Shown here piece by piece: positions 45,500 through 54,313 of a stretch of DNA of 64,000 nt. Within the stretch, counting starts at the first letter, position 1. Every line of letters starts with the position of its first letter. A model generated the notes under the pieces. It did no database searches. It was given only the letters and a program-made list of their open reading frames with translations, and had not been told where the DNA came from. Source of the stretch: Aliivibrio wodanis (GTDB taxonomy: Bacteria > Pseudomonadota > Gammaproteobacteria > Enterobacterales > Vibrionaceae). The translations under genes and the position numbers were made by a program. The stretch lies in contig LN554847.1 of NCBI GenBank assembly GCA_000953695.1, positions 1,243,801-1,307,800 of the forward strand. Direction: 5' to 3'.

Positions 45500-45551
45500 T
45501 AATTCAAAATGGTGATAGTAATTGCTAATTTGAAACTTATATAATCAGACA

Positions 45552-45567
45552 AGTGATGCTATTCACA
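45552..45567. promoter_or_regulatory. CRP-like site, symporter 1
   Basis: AGTGATGCTATTCACA matches TGTGA-N6-TCACA at 9 of 10 positions, 126 bp upstream of the start. A related site lies at the same distance upstream of symporter 2. Confidence 0.5.
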
Positions 45568-45773
45568 AAATCATAAACAAACATGATGACAAAATTAAAA
45601 AAAGGAGTAGATTGCGGTAAAAAAACCATTAAGAAACTGAAATAAAAGTAGAAATAAAAGTAGAAATAAAAAATAAGAATCACAACAAATAATAGATATA
45701 GTCGAGGATATGATGAGTAATCATCACTTTAAAATGAAGGGAATATCATTTAAACAATAAGAAATAGTTGATT

Positions 45774-45784
45774 TTGTAGTACAA
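45774..45784. promoter_or_regulatory. second candidate GntR operator upstream of symporter 1
   Basis: TTGTAGTACAA within TTTTGTAGTACAAAT, identical in core to the site at 47712-47722. It lies 348 bp upstream of the symporter 1 start and just before the terminator of symporter 2. Confidence 0.5.
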
Positions 45785-45816
45785 ATAAAGTTAAGCGATA
45801 AAGATTGAGATAATAA

Positions 45817-45849
45817 AAAACCAACCGTACATAATGCACGATTGGTTTT
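45817..45849. terminator. terminator of symporter 2
   Basis: AAAACCAA and TTGGTTTT arms with an inner CGT/ACG stem. On the minus strand the stem is followed by T-rich sequence. Close relative of the hairpin at 43610-43646. Confidence 0.65.
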
Positions 45850-45877
45850 GTGTTTACTTTTTATTAATAAAGAAGAG

Positions 45878-47649
45878 CTATTCAGTAACTACTTGCTGTT
45901 CTACTTTATCATCAACGGCTTTAACTAGTAGGACACCAACACCACCAACAATCACACCACATAAGATAAAGACTAATCGTCCCCACATAGGGTTTGTTAG
46001 TAACGCCATAAGCATGATACCCACACCAGCCACTGAGATTAATTTACCTAACATCTGACGTTGTTTGTTATCCAGTATTTTCTGCTCTGCTGATTCAGCG
46101 ACTAACGGAGTAGATAGATTGCCAAAGAACTTGTCGACATCTGTTTGACGCTTTTCTGTTAGCGGCTTATAGAACAACGTTGATAACATAAAGAAACCAC
46201 CCGTTAGTGCAATATGAGCAATTAAACCAATCGCCACCTTAACATCAGACCATTCACGGCCAGTTAGTACATCAAGACCGAATGCGGCTGAAACCATCTC
46301 AGCATTGATAACAAAACCAACGACATAAGACACAATACCACCGACAACTAACGTACCCCAACCAGCCCAATCTGGTGTTTTCTTAATGAAGAAGCCAAGG
46401 AATGCAGGAATCGTCATTGGGAAACCGATCAACGCACCAACGTACATCATCGTATCAAACAGACTTAGGCCTTTCAGCGAGTTGATGAACTGTGCGATAA
46501 GGATAATTGCAAAACCAAATATCGCTGAAGTGATCTTAGAAACGGTTACTAACTCTTTCTCAGAGGCTTGACCTTTACGAACGATTGGTTCGTAGAAGTT
46601 CTTAACAAAAATGCCTGAGTTACGGTTAAGACCAGAATCCATTGAAGACATTGTTGCAGCAAACATTGCAGCAACGAGTAGACCAACCATACCTGCTGGC
46701 ATGTATTTCTCTACAAAGTATAGGTAAGCAAAATCACCTGCTTTTTTACCCGCTTCTGGATAAGCGGCAGCTAAATCAACGCCTTGACCTGCAATGTACC
46801 AAGAAGGCATAAACCAGATAAATACACCACCTAGCATTAACACACACGCTAACAATGCTGCTTTTTTCGCGTTTTAGAATCTTTTGCCGCTAGGTAACGG
46901 TAAGAGTTAAGCATGTTATTAGTAATCGAGAATTGCTTAACAAAGATAAAGAATGCCCAAATAGTAAAGATGCTTAGGTAGTTAATATTGTTCCCCCAAA
47001 GGAATGAACCACCTTCTTGTACAGGGAAATTATTCACTATTTCGCCAACACCACCGGCTTGAACGACAGCCACTACAGCACAAGTTATTGTTACCGCCAT
47101 AATGATAACCATTTGCATAAAGTCTGATGCTATTACTGCCCAAGAACCACCAGTTACCGACATTGCTAATACCACGAGTCCAGTAACCCAGATCGTCATA
47201 TTCATATCAAAACCGAAAATACCCGATGCGATAATGGCCAATGCATTTAGCCATACACCTGCTGATACAACGCTATTAGGCATTGAAGACCAAGTGAATA
47301 CTTGTTCATTGGTTGCACCAAAGCGCATGCGAATGGCTTCGATAACCGTTACAACTCGAAGTTGGCGAAATTTAGGCGCAAAATACGCATAATTCATGAA
47401 GTAGCCGAAGGCATTAGCAATGAAAATAACGGCAACGGCAAAACCATCGTTATAGGCCTTACCCGCAGCCCCCGTAAATGTCCATGCACTGAACTGAGTC
47501 ATGAAGGCTGTCGCACCAACCATCCACCACAGCATGTTACCGCCACCACGGAAATAATCACTTGTTGTACTTGTAAACTTTCTAAACATCCACCCTATTG
47601 CAATTAAGAATAAGAAATAGATACCTACAATCAGAGTATTGAGTTCCAT
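45878..47649 (-). pseudogene. second sodium/solute symporter (SSS), frameshifted copy
   Basis: A tandem paralogue of symporter 1 with very high similarity along its length, but in two frames: 47649-46849 (ends AAKDSKTRKKQHC) and 46855-45878 (resumes with ACVLMLGGVF). In symporter 1 the same place reads AAKDSNNARKAALLAC. Adding one A to the four at plus-strand 46872-46875 restores KDSKNAKKAALLAC and one frame of 590 residues. As it stands the product would be cut after about 260 residues, within the membrane core, and not work. The rest of the coding sequence is well kept, so the loss is recent, or the base call is wrong. Promoter elements mirror those of symporter 1. Confidence 0.82.
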
Positions 47650-47711
47650 CTTTTTAACCTTTTTTGTAATTATGATTTGTTACAAAACAGTATAAATATG
47701 ATGAAACTTAT

Positions 47712-47722
47712 TTGTAGTACAA
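47712..47722. promoter_or_regulatory. candidate GntR operator, symporter 2
   Basis: TTGTAGTACAA, 63 bp upstream of the symporter 2 start, the same distance as at symporter 1. Confidence 0.6.
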
Positions 47723-47774
47723 TACCTCAAATTAGTGATCGAGATTGTTTATTTAATAAATATATAATCATACA

Positions 47775-47790
47775 AGTGATCTGGCTCATA
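47775..47790. promoter_or_regulatory. CRP-like site, symporter 2
   Basis: AGTGATCTGGCTCATA, 8 of 10 matches to the CRP consensus, 126 bp upstream of the symporter 2 start, exactly as at symporter 1. Confidence 0.4.
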
Positions 47791-47955
47791 TTATAACCAA
47801 AAATCAACATTACTCGCAATTAAAGGCAGATTAACGTCATATAAAGAGACAAATGGTTACACATAGCCTCAACAGAGCACTCACTTCAATCAATACAAAC
47901 ACCAACATAAAACACAAAATACTTAATTAATTGTATTATTAAATAAATAACAGGC

Positions 47956-48080
47956 AAAAAAATACGCCCATACCGCCTGTTCAGTATGAGCGCAAAGGTA
48001 GTTCAGCCACTACCCGCCTTCTATCTCTTACAAAGTGAATAGAAAGCTATAATTAGAATAGTTGGGAGCTAGAAACAAAA
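47956..48080 (-). ncRNA. candidate small RNA with intrinsic terminator
   Basis: On the minus strand a 10-bp stem (arms plus-strand 47984-47993 and 47964-47973, two G-U pairs, 10-nt loop) is followed at once by seven U (47956-47962). This is a textbook terminator, but no minus-strand gene precedes it: the next gene on that side is the plus-strand lyase. A second hairpin, GGTAG/CTACC at 47997-48014, lies just 5' of it. A small RNA starting somewhere between about 48040 and 48130 is the simplest reading. The 5' end given is a guess. An attenuated leader of symporter 2 is an alternative. Confidence 0.4.
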
Positions 48081-48444
48081 AGGCAAGTTTAGTACCTGAA
48101 TAGTTTCTTTTTTCATATTGGTGTAGCACTTGTGCGAGTTCAAACTCCTCTCACCCAATACACAAGTCACCTGACCCACAAAAATGATAATGTATTACAA
48201 ATCAAATAACAATGCTAAATTTTATTTTCATGCCATAGCGCACATTTTAAGCCAAACATTAATTAAACAACACGATACAAAAACAAATAAAAATACCAAA
48301 AACCAACAAGTTAACTCCATTGACTTATCCTTACACTTTAAAGTATGGTCGATTTATATCCACAACAAGATCTATTTCACAGATCATTAAGAACAGAATA
48401 TATACCATATTTGTATTATTTTAATTCAAATAAAAGGTAGTTAC

Positions 48445-49707
48445 ATGAAAGCCAATAAGCTCTTACCCCTTGCTGCTTGTATCGGTGCTATCACTTTTAG
48501 TACTCAATCTTTAGCCGCTAACTTTGTCTTTTTAGAAGAAGCAACACTCGAAGCAAACCGCACACTACTCAATTCAGATAATGCACCAGCTTCAATGACG
48601 GATGCATATAAAAAAACCATTGAAGAAGCAGAACTTGCAATGAAAGATGGTCCTTTTACCGTAACCGCAAAAGGAATGGTGCCACCTAGTGGTGACAAAC
48701 ATGACTATTTAAGTATTAGTCCTTATTGGTGGCCAGATAAGAATAAATCAGATGGCCTTCCGTGGATCCGCCATGATGGAAAAACAAATCCAGCCTCTAA
48801 AACAGACGAGACTGACTCAAAACGAATTGGGCATTTTACCCGCTCAGTCCGTGCTCTTGCTGTTGCTTATTATTTCAGTCAAGACGAAAAATACGCACAA
48901 CAAGGTATTGAATACGTAAGAACTTGGTTCATTAATGACGATACTAAAATGAATCCGAATGTTAATTTTGCTCAAGGTGTCCCAGGCAGAGCGGACGGTC
49001 GTCGAAGTGGCATTATAGATACACGAACTCTTGCTGATCGTATGCTTGATTCCTTTGCTATTTTATCTAAATCCCCTCATTGGACAGAAAACGATGAGCA
49101 ACAAATTACTCAATGGTATACCGATTACCTTGATTGGATGATTGTTGACGATTTATCTGGTGGTCCTAAAGGTGAAGCCTATTCTGAAAATAATCACGGA
49201 ACTTGGTACGACTTTCAAATTGCAGGCATTTCTTACTTCTTAGGTAACGATGCATTAGCTAAACAGATGGTACAAAAAGGCAAAATGCGCGTTGATACAC
49301 AGTTTGAAAAAGATGGCTCTCAACCTCATGAGATTGAGCGTACCCGCGCATATCACTACCATTATTTTAGTTTAGATCCATTAGTCGGTATTGCTCAAAT
49401 TGGCGATAAAGTTGGCATTGACCTATGGCATTACACCAATAAGAAAGGGGGATCTTTAGAAGCTGGTATTCAATTAATGGCGAATTATCAAGATTTAGAT
49501 AAAACATGGCCATACTCACAAAAAGACAAGCGCCGCCGTATTGAACGCATGACACCTATTTATCTAAAAGCAGGAATTGCGATGGATAAGCCAGAGTGGG
49601 TAAACCTTGCGAAAGACACCGATTTTAGCCAATTCACAGTGAAAAAAAATCTCGCTGAAGTATGGGCACAACGTGATATCGAATTACTTTATTTAAAACA
49701 AAAATAA
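48445..49707 (+). CDS. alginate lyase superfamily (PF05426) polysaccharide lyase
   Basis: A 420-residue exported enzyme with a signal peptide cut near SLAA-NF and an alpha/alpha toroid lyase domain. Diagnostic segments are YLSISPYWWPDK, GRADGRRSGIIDTR and NNHGTWYDFQ; the NNHGTW motif holds the catalytic Asn and His of this superfamily, and RTRAYHYHYFSLDPL follows later. PF05426 includes PL5 mannuronate lyases and PL38 glucuronan-type lyases; the NNHGTWYD form looks closer to the latter to me, so the polymer could be alginate or another uronan. The porin gene kdgM follows 41 bp downstream in the same operon. Confidence 0.82.
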   Translation: MKANKLLPLAACIGAITFSTQSLAANFVFLEEATLEANRTLLNSDNAPASMTDAYKKTIEEAELAMKDGPFTVTAKGMVPPSGDKHDYLSISPYWWPDKNKSDGLPWIRHDGKTNPASKTDETDSKRIGHFTRSVRALAVAYYFSQDEKYAQQGIEYVRTWFINDDTKMNPNVNFAQGVPGRADGRRSGIIDTRTLADRMLDSFAILSKSPHWTENDEQQITQWYTDYLDWMIVDDLSGGPKGEAYSENNHGTWYDFQIAGISYFLGNDALAKQMVQKGKMRVDTQFEKDGSQPHEIERTRAYHYHYFSLDPLVGIAQIGDKVGIDLWHYTNKKGGSLEAGIQLMANYQDLDKTWPYSQKDKRRRIERMTPIYLKAGIAMDKPEWVNLAKDTDFSQFTVKKNLAEVWAQRDIELLYLKQK

Positions 49708-49748
49708 AACCTACATTCATTATAATCATTAAATCGTGGAATAAAACA

Positions 49749-50426
49749 ATGAAAAAATACAATAAAATAGCATTAGCAGTCGTATCTACTCTTTTTGCAG
49801 GAAGCCTAACGGCTGCTTCGCTAGATGTTCGTCAAGAATATAAGCATGAAAGCGAAAGCTATGCGAGTCGTATAAAAATCGGTGGTTCTACAGGAAACCA
49901 TTATTTTGGCCTTGAAGCAAAACAACAAGGTCAACCCTTCTCTGAATGGGAATCTGCTGATAATGAGTTTGAATACGGGTATAGATTTCAAGTAACCGAA
50001 CATTGGTTAATACAACCAAGTATGCCGATCACATTTAGTAGCGATAAAGTTACCTATAAACCACAAGTCCGCGTTCAATATGCCTTTGATTCTGGCATAA
50101 AAGCAAAACTTCGTTACCGTCATGAAATCCGTGATTACACCGATGAAAGTGGTGAAAGCACAGAACAGAAGAGTAAAGTCACAGGTAACTTAGATTACAA
50201 CTATGAGAATCTACAATTTGGCTTTGAAGCAAACTATGAAAAAGGCTTGGATGATCAAGTCTACTTTAATAATAAAGACATGAACTGGGATATGAACCTT
50301 AAGATTGGTTATAAAGAATCTGATTGGGCATGGCGTCCATATGTAGAGTTCGGTAACGTATCTGTCTCTTCAACCTCAGATGACCGTCAACTTCGAAGCC
50401 GTGTAGGTGTAACGTACAGCTTCTAA
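49749..50426 (+). CDS. kdgM: KdgM family oligouronide-specific outer membrane porin
   Basis: A 225-residue outer membrane beta-barrel protein. Signal peptide MKKYNKIALAVVSTLFAGS with cleavage near LTAA-SL; the mature start LDVRQEYKHESESYASRIKI, alternating strands and a C-terminal phenylalanine (VGVTYSF) are those of KdgM, the oligogalacturonate porin of plant pathogens. Vibrio homologues take up alginate oligomers. It sits behind the lyase, consistent with passing lyase products into the periplasm. A perfect terminator follows. Confidence 0.87.
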   Translation: MKKYNKIALAVVSTLFAGSLTAASLDVRQEYKHESESYASRIKIGGSTGNHYFGLEAKQQGQPFSEWESADNEFEYGYRFQVTEHWLIQPSMPITFSSDKVTYKPQVRVQYAFDSGIKAKLRYRHEIRDYTDESGESTEQKSKVTGNLDYNYENLQFGFEANYEKGLDDQVYFNNKDMNWDMNLKIGYKESDWAWRPYVEFGNVSVSSTSDDRQLRSRVGVTYSF

Positions 50427-50444
50427 CGACAACGTTCTTAATAA

Positions 50445-50474
50445 AATAAAGCCAGCAAATACGCTGGCTTTATT
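50445..50474. terminator. bidirectional Rho-independent terminator
   Basis: Perfect 12-bp stem AATAAAGCCAGC (50445-50456) / GCTGGCTTTATT (50463-50474), 6-nt loop. It ends kdgM and the convergent exonuclease gene. Confidence 0.88.
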
Positions 50475-50500
50475 CATATGGCTCTATAATTATGTATAAA

Positions 50501-51217
50501 TTATACGCTTAATTTATACATAACTCCGATAGTAACATCTGAATTTGGTGTGATTCTTTTTTGTTGAGCTAATAGTAATTCAGCAGTAGAAACGGCATCA
50601 GCTAATGCGTTATGTGCATTATATTCCGGTAAGCCATATCGTTTACGAGTAGACGATAACGTTAGATCAATATCTTCATGATGACTAATCGCATTTTCTA
50701 GTTTTTTCTCAATACATAAGGTATCTAACCAAAGTAATGGCAATTCACGTAAGCCATAAGCATGAGACAAATAATGATTAATAAAATTGCATTCCACGAC
50801 ACACGCATGGGCAACAATAATTTTACCTTGAGCCGCTTTAAAAAATGCCGCCATTGCATCATGAATAGAAGCTCCCTTTTCTAACATTTGCGGTGTTATA
50901 TGATTAATAATCGCCGTCTCAGGTTTAATCTGAGAATCATTAGTTAAATACAAATGCTGTGCAGAAGCTAAATCAATTTTACTGTTAATGACATCGACCC
51001 AGCCCATAGATAAAATCAAATCACTTTCGCAGTCTAATCCCGTCGTTTCTAAATCAAGTACAATATAATCACTATTCTTGGCTAGCTCGGCCACTTCTGG
51101 GCAAGGTTGTTCAACTAACTCGCTTAATATCTCAGGCAATTTAACTGTCGTAAGATACTGCTTTCGTTTTCTTTTTATTTGCTCTAAAGGGTGAAAATAT
51201 CTTAATAACGCTTTCAT
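50501..51217 (-). CDS. DnaQ-like 3'-5' exonuclease
   Basis: A 238-residue protein with a DEDDh exonuclease fold: Exo I VLDLETTGLD, Exo II region VAHACVVECNFINHYL and Exo III HNALADAVSTAELL. It overlaps the upstream CBS/nucleotidyltransferase gene by one base (TAATG), so they are one operon. This pairing of a DnaQ-type exonuclease with a DUF294 protein is common in gamma-proteobacteria, often near acetate metabolism genes; the joint role is unknown. Confidence 0.85.
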   Translation of the reverse strand: MKALLRYFHPLEQIKRKRKQYLTTVKLPEILSELVEQPCPEVAELAKNSDYIVLDLETTGLDCESDLILSMGWVDVINSKIDLASAQHLYLTNDSQIKPETAIINHITPQMLEKGASIHDAMAAFFKAAQGKIIVAHACVVECNFINHYLSHAYGLRELPLLWLDTLCIEKKLENAISHHEDIDLTLSSTRKRYGLPEYNAHNALADAVSTAELLLAQQKRITPNSDVTIGVMYKLSV

Positions 51218-53082
51218 TATCGGCTCCCAAAACGTACTTTCGCACCTTCTTGAAGATCGGCAATAATTCTGAAGGCATCTTTTAAATGTTTGCGTTCAAA
51301 ACTACCAAAGCTGTTCGGGTCAATATTGTTATTTGGCTCTTCCCCTCTTTTCAATGCTTCTAACTGATGACTAAAACGATAAGACAGTATAAATTCATAC
51401 GCGCCTAAAATATTTTTAAATGCATCATCACTCAACATTCCTTTTTTATTAGCCGCAGTAAAACGCTCATCCGTCGACGATAAATCACACTCAACGGCTA
51501 ACCCGTATATTCGAGCAAGATCGATGACTAAATTAATTGCGTATTTTTTTACATTTAATGTCTTCTTGTTCTCACCAGATTTTTCTAATACTAAGCTATT
51601 AAAGATACCTAAAGGAGGATTGGTATTGATCGCATCTCTCACTAACGTGCTTAAAAACTCACGATTATTACGAATATTAGTATGAAGCTCATCTCTTAAA
51701 ATTGATTCAAACTCACTGTTACCATAAACAGTACGGATTTCTAAAAATACACTAATGTTCAATAAACGTTCATACTCAGGGTTAGCGACCCATTTTTTAT
51801 AATAGTGTTTCCATACGCTCAGAGGCTGACACCACTTTGGTGTTGCTGCCATGTATTTCCCTGGGCATAGTGGATAATCACAACTTGCTAGTCCATTAGT
51901 CACAATCATCGCTAAATGTTTAAAGTAAATTCTGTCGTTCTCTGTTGCATCATCAGCAAGCACAATCGCACTGTCTTGATCAGATAACATATGTACTTCG
52001 TTTCGAGCGTGAGAGCCTGCGACTATCCATGAGAAATCACACGGGGGTGGGCCTAGTTTATCCATCGCTATTTGAATAATTCGGCGAGTATACGCATCCA
52101 TGATCATTGTCATTACTTTACCAATGACTTCTGGCGATACTTTACCTTCAACTAACGCTTCAAAAATCGCTTGGCGCTCAGACGTAAAACTCGCCAATGA
52201 TTTGATACTACCGGCATACTTAATTTTTTCGATTAAGAAAATAGCTTGCACACGGTGATTTTGAACCAGATGAGACGTAGTAAGTAAACCAACCACCTTA
52301 TTGTCTTTTACCACGGGCAAATTACGAATATTGAATTGCATCATGGCCGATGCTGCATGTAATACCAAATCATCAGGCTTAATAGTCAATGGGGAATGCG
52401 TCATCACATCACGTATTGGTCGATCGTAAGATACCCCGTGAGCAATCACCCTTTTAGTCATATCTCTATCGGTTATTAATCCTATGATCTTGTCGTCTTC
52501 ATAAATAACGGCACATGAAGTACGGTGTACAATTCGCATTTCATGCGCCACTTGTTTAATGCTCTGATCTGAAGTCACCACAGCGACTCGTCCACTAGCA
52601 ACGTCTTCGACTTTACGAATAAACAAGCCTTTTTCTTTATTTGACCACACGACATCCAATGCTGATTTCAAACGAACCTGAGCTTGCGATGCAAAGTGCT
52701 CTGCACAAGCAGGGTAAGTTTTAAACAAGGTCTGTAAAGCAGAATGAGGAATTATATAAAGTAACGTATTATCGATTGCGGTTGCTCGATACCCTTTCTC
52801 ATCATCCATGTCTGAATCAAGAAAAGTAAAACCAAATAAGTCTTCTGAGCCTAACCTTGCGCGTAACACACCATCGGATTTCCTCTGCTCCATCGAGCCA
52901 GTTCGGATAATATATAAGGATTTCTCTTTCCCTATCTCGCACATATCCACCACTTCACCTTTACTTAAATACGTGATTTGAATATGTGCAGCCAATTCTC
53001 GTAATGCTTCTTTTGGTATTTTATCAAAAGGGTCTATCTGGCCTATGAATTGAATGATATTTGGCAATAAGGATTGAGGCAT
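51217..53082 (-). CDS. cyclic-nucleotide-binding/CBS/DUF294 putative nucleotidyltransferase
   Basis: A 621-residue cytoplasmic signalling protein. Domains in order: a cNMP-binding fold (about 15-140, with GSMEQRKSDGVLRARLGSED), two CBS motifs (about 165-285; LITDRDMTKRVIAHGVSYDR in the first), a GlnD-like nucleotidyltransferase domain DUF294 with GSHARNEVHMLSDQDSAIVL, and the C-terminal DUF294 substrate-binding helices. The GS...SDQD motif suggests an active nucleotidyltransferase, but the target is unknown. It is the first gene of a pair with a DnaQ-like exonuclease. Confidence 0.87.
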   Translation of the reverse strand: MPQSLLPNIIQFIGQIDPFDKIPKEALRELAAHIQITYLSKGEVVDMCEIGKEKSLYIIRTGSMEQRKSDGVLRARLGSEDLFGFTFLDSDMDDEKGYRATAIDNTLLYIIPHSALQTLFKTYPACAEHFASQAQVRLKSALDVVWSNKEKGLFIRKVEDVASGRVAVVTSDQSIKQVAHEMRIVHRTSCAVIYEDDKIIGLITDRDMTKRVIAHGVSYDRPIRDVMTHSPLTIKPDDLVLHAASAMMQFNIRNLPVVKDNKVVGLLTTSHLVQNHRVQAIFLIEKIKYAGSIKSLASFTSERQAIFEALVEGKVSPEVIGKVMTMIMDAYTRRIIQIAMDKLGPPPCDFSWIVAGSHARNEVHMLSDQDSAIVLADDATENDRIYFKHLAMIVTNGLASCDYPLCPGKYMAATPKWCQPLSVWKHYYKKWVANPEYERLLNISVFLEIRTVYGNSEFESILRDELHTNIRNNREFLSTLVRDAINTNPPLGIFNSLVLEKSGENKKTLNVKKYAINLVIDLARIYGLAVECDLSSTDERFTAANKKGMLSDDAFKNILGAYEFILSYRFSHQLEALKRGEEPNNNIDPNSFGSFERKHLKDAFRIIADLQEGAKVRFGSR

Positions 53083-53155
53083 AATAATACTCTCTGCAAT
53101 TTAATTAGTATTATTATATAACTTATAAAGAGAAGCACAATTTATTCAGGCATAA

Positions 53156-53181
53156 AAAAAGCATACCTAAGTATGCTTTTT
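53156..53181. terminator. bidirectional Rho-independent terminator
   Basis: Perfect 11-bp stem AAAAAGCATAC (53156-53166) / GTATGCTTTTT (53171-53181) with a CTAA loop. On the minus strand it ends the GntR gene at 53200. Confidence 0.85.
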
Positions 53182-53199
53182 AAGAAATAACTCTATCTT

Positions 53200-53910
53200 T
53201 TATGCCAATCGATGTTTTGATTCTTGCAAATGATTTGCTGATGCTTGACGTGCTTTATCACTGTTACCAGCCATAATTGCTTCATAAATCTGGCGGTGCT
53301 CATTAATACAAGTGCTGCCTTCTTCCGAAGAGTGAACGATAAAATTCACAAACATCGTAGTAAGAATATTACCGAAAGGTAAATAGAAGTCGTTACCTGT
53401 CGCGTTAAAAATCAGACTGTGAAACTTAGTATCGATTGATGTCCAGTCAGCTTGAACAAACTCTTCTGCTTCAGACACTGCTACCATTTTCTGAAAAGTT
53501 TCAGACAGTTCAATACGTTGCTCTGCCGTTGCAAATTTAGCCGCAAGTGCACATGCTTCTGGTTCAATAGCTCGACGTAAACCTAAAAACTGAGAGCAAA
53601 ACTGATCTACGTCCGCCAATCCATCCATCCACTCAATCAATTGTGGATCAAGGAAATTCCAATAAGCACGGTCTACTACGCGAGTACCAATTTTAGGGCG
53701 CGATTCTAATAAACCCTTTGATGTAAGAAGTTTTACTGCCTCTCTAAGGGCCGTTCGACTTACTCCAAATTGCTCACATAAGGCCATTTCACCCGGAATG
53801 ATTGAGCCTTGAGGTAACTCACCAGATAAGATCCCACGAGCGATCTCGCGAGCAACTTGTACGTGTAGGCTTCGTTTTGAGCCAGAGATTACATTAAAAG
53901 AACCTGACAT
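53200..53910 (-). CDS. FadR/GntR family transcriptional regulator, paralogue 1
   Basis: A 236-residue regulator. The N-terminal winged helix (ARGILSGELPQGSIIPGEMA, then FGVSRTALREAVKLL) is followed by an FCD effector domain (AIEPEACALAAKFAT, and EHRQIYEAIMAGN near the end) with the histidines that bind a metal and an acid ligand. The divergent gene at 54314 encodes a clear paralogue. GntR/FCD proteins usually sense sugar acids; together with the lyases and symporters this suggests control of uronate catabolism. Confidence 0.88.
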   Translation of the reverse strand: MSGSFNVISGSKRSLHVQVAREIARGILSGELPQGSIIPGEMALCEQFGVSRTALREAVKLLTSKGLLESRPKIGTRVVDRAYWNFLDPQLIEWMDGLADVDQFCSQFLGLRRAIEPEACALAAKFATAEQRIELSETFQKMVAVSEAEEFVQADWTSIDTKFHSLIFNATGNDFYLPFGNILTTMFVNFIVHSSEEGSTCINEHRQIYEAIMAGNSDKARQASANHLQESKHRLA

Positions 53911-54313
53911 ATTTTCACTTCAATTCATTAATATGTATTATTTAATTGCACTATAACACTGAATTTATAATGCACCAAATAAGTACAATAAGAACGTGAA
54001 CTCCCTTAAACTCTATGATCTCATTCACTCATCTTGCTTATTTATTAATACAAATCCTTCTCACTTTTTGTATGAGCAAAATCACAAAACGACTCTTAAT
54101 TTACTCTTTTATTCCCTTCAACCAGACGTTTCTCTTCTTACGTCTTTGAATACACAAGGTGTTATTGTATTATAATAACAAGTAAGTATAAAAAATAATA
54201 ACCAATCGCTTACTTAACGTGTCGTTTTCAATAAACGTATGCACTAATACCAAAGAGCCAGATATTAACTGACTTTTTCTTATATTTTCATCTTTAAATT
54301 TCAGGTGGTGTAC
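53911..54313. other. divergent promoter region between the two GntR genes
   Basis: 400 bp without a gene, AT-rich. TTGTATTATAA at 54165-54175 fits the operator motif seen at the symporters (all but one position of the palindrome) and lies within a longer symmetric stretch TTATTGTATTATAATAA. A TATGTATTATTTAA stretch near 53932 is a weaker relative closer to paralogue 1. I see no other structure. Confidence 0.45.
54165..54175. promoter_or_regulatory. candidate GntR operator between the regulator genes
   Basis: TTGTATTATAA, one mismatch from TTGTAnTACAA, about 139 bp before the ATG of paralogue 2. It suggests autoregulation. Confidence 0.45.

Larger units (their letters stand above)
45427..45877. 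other. intergenic region between the tandem symporters
   Basis: 450 bp without a gene. From right to left it holds the terminator of symporter 2, a TTGTAGTACAA site at 45774-45784, about two and a half copies of a 12-bp repeat (AAATAAAAGTAG, 45640-45674), the CRP-like site and the promoter-proximal TTGTACTACAA site. Two operators 285 bp apart would allow looping. Confidence 0.5.
47650..48444. other. 795-bp intergenic region between symporter 2 and the PF05426 lyase
   Basis: Holds the symporter 2 promoter elements, an AT-rich stretch with TTGTATTATTA at 47931, the small RNA candidate, and a segment with tRNA-like 3' arm features (GAGTTCAAACTC then CACCCAAT, about 48133-48159) that does not fold into a full tRNA. 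Before the lyase, TTGTATTATTT (48411-48421) is a weak match to the GntR operator. An open frame at 48184-48390 has no ribosome binding site and low-complexity content; I do not call it a gene. Confidence 0.45.

Noticed and set aside
48184-48390. Open frame of 68 codons before the lyase gene
   Set aside because: No ribosome binding site, low-complexity Asn/Lys/His content from AT-rich DNA, and no resemblance to a known small protein.
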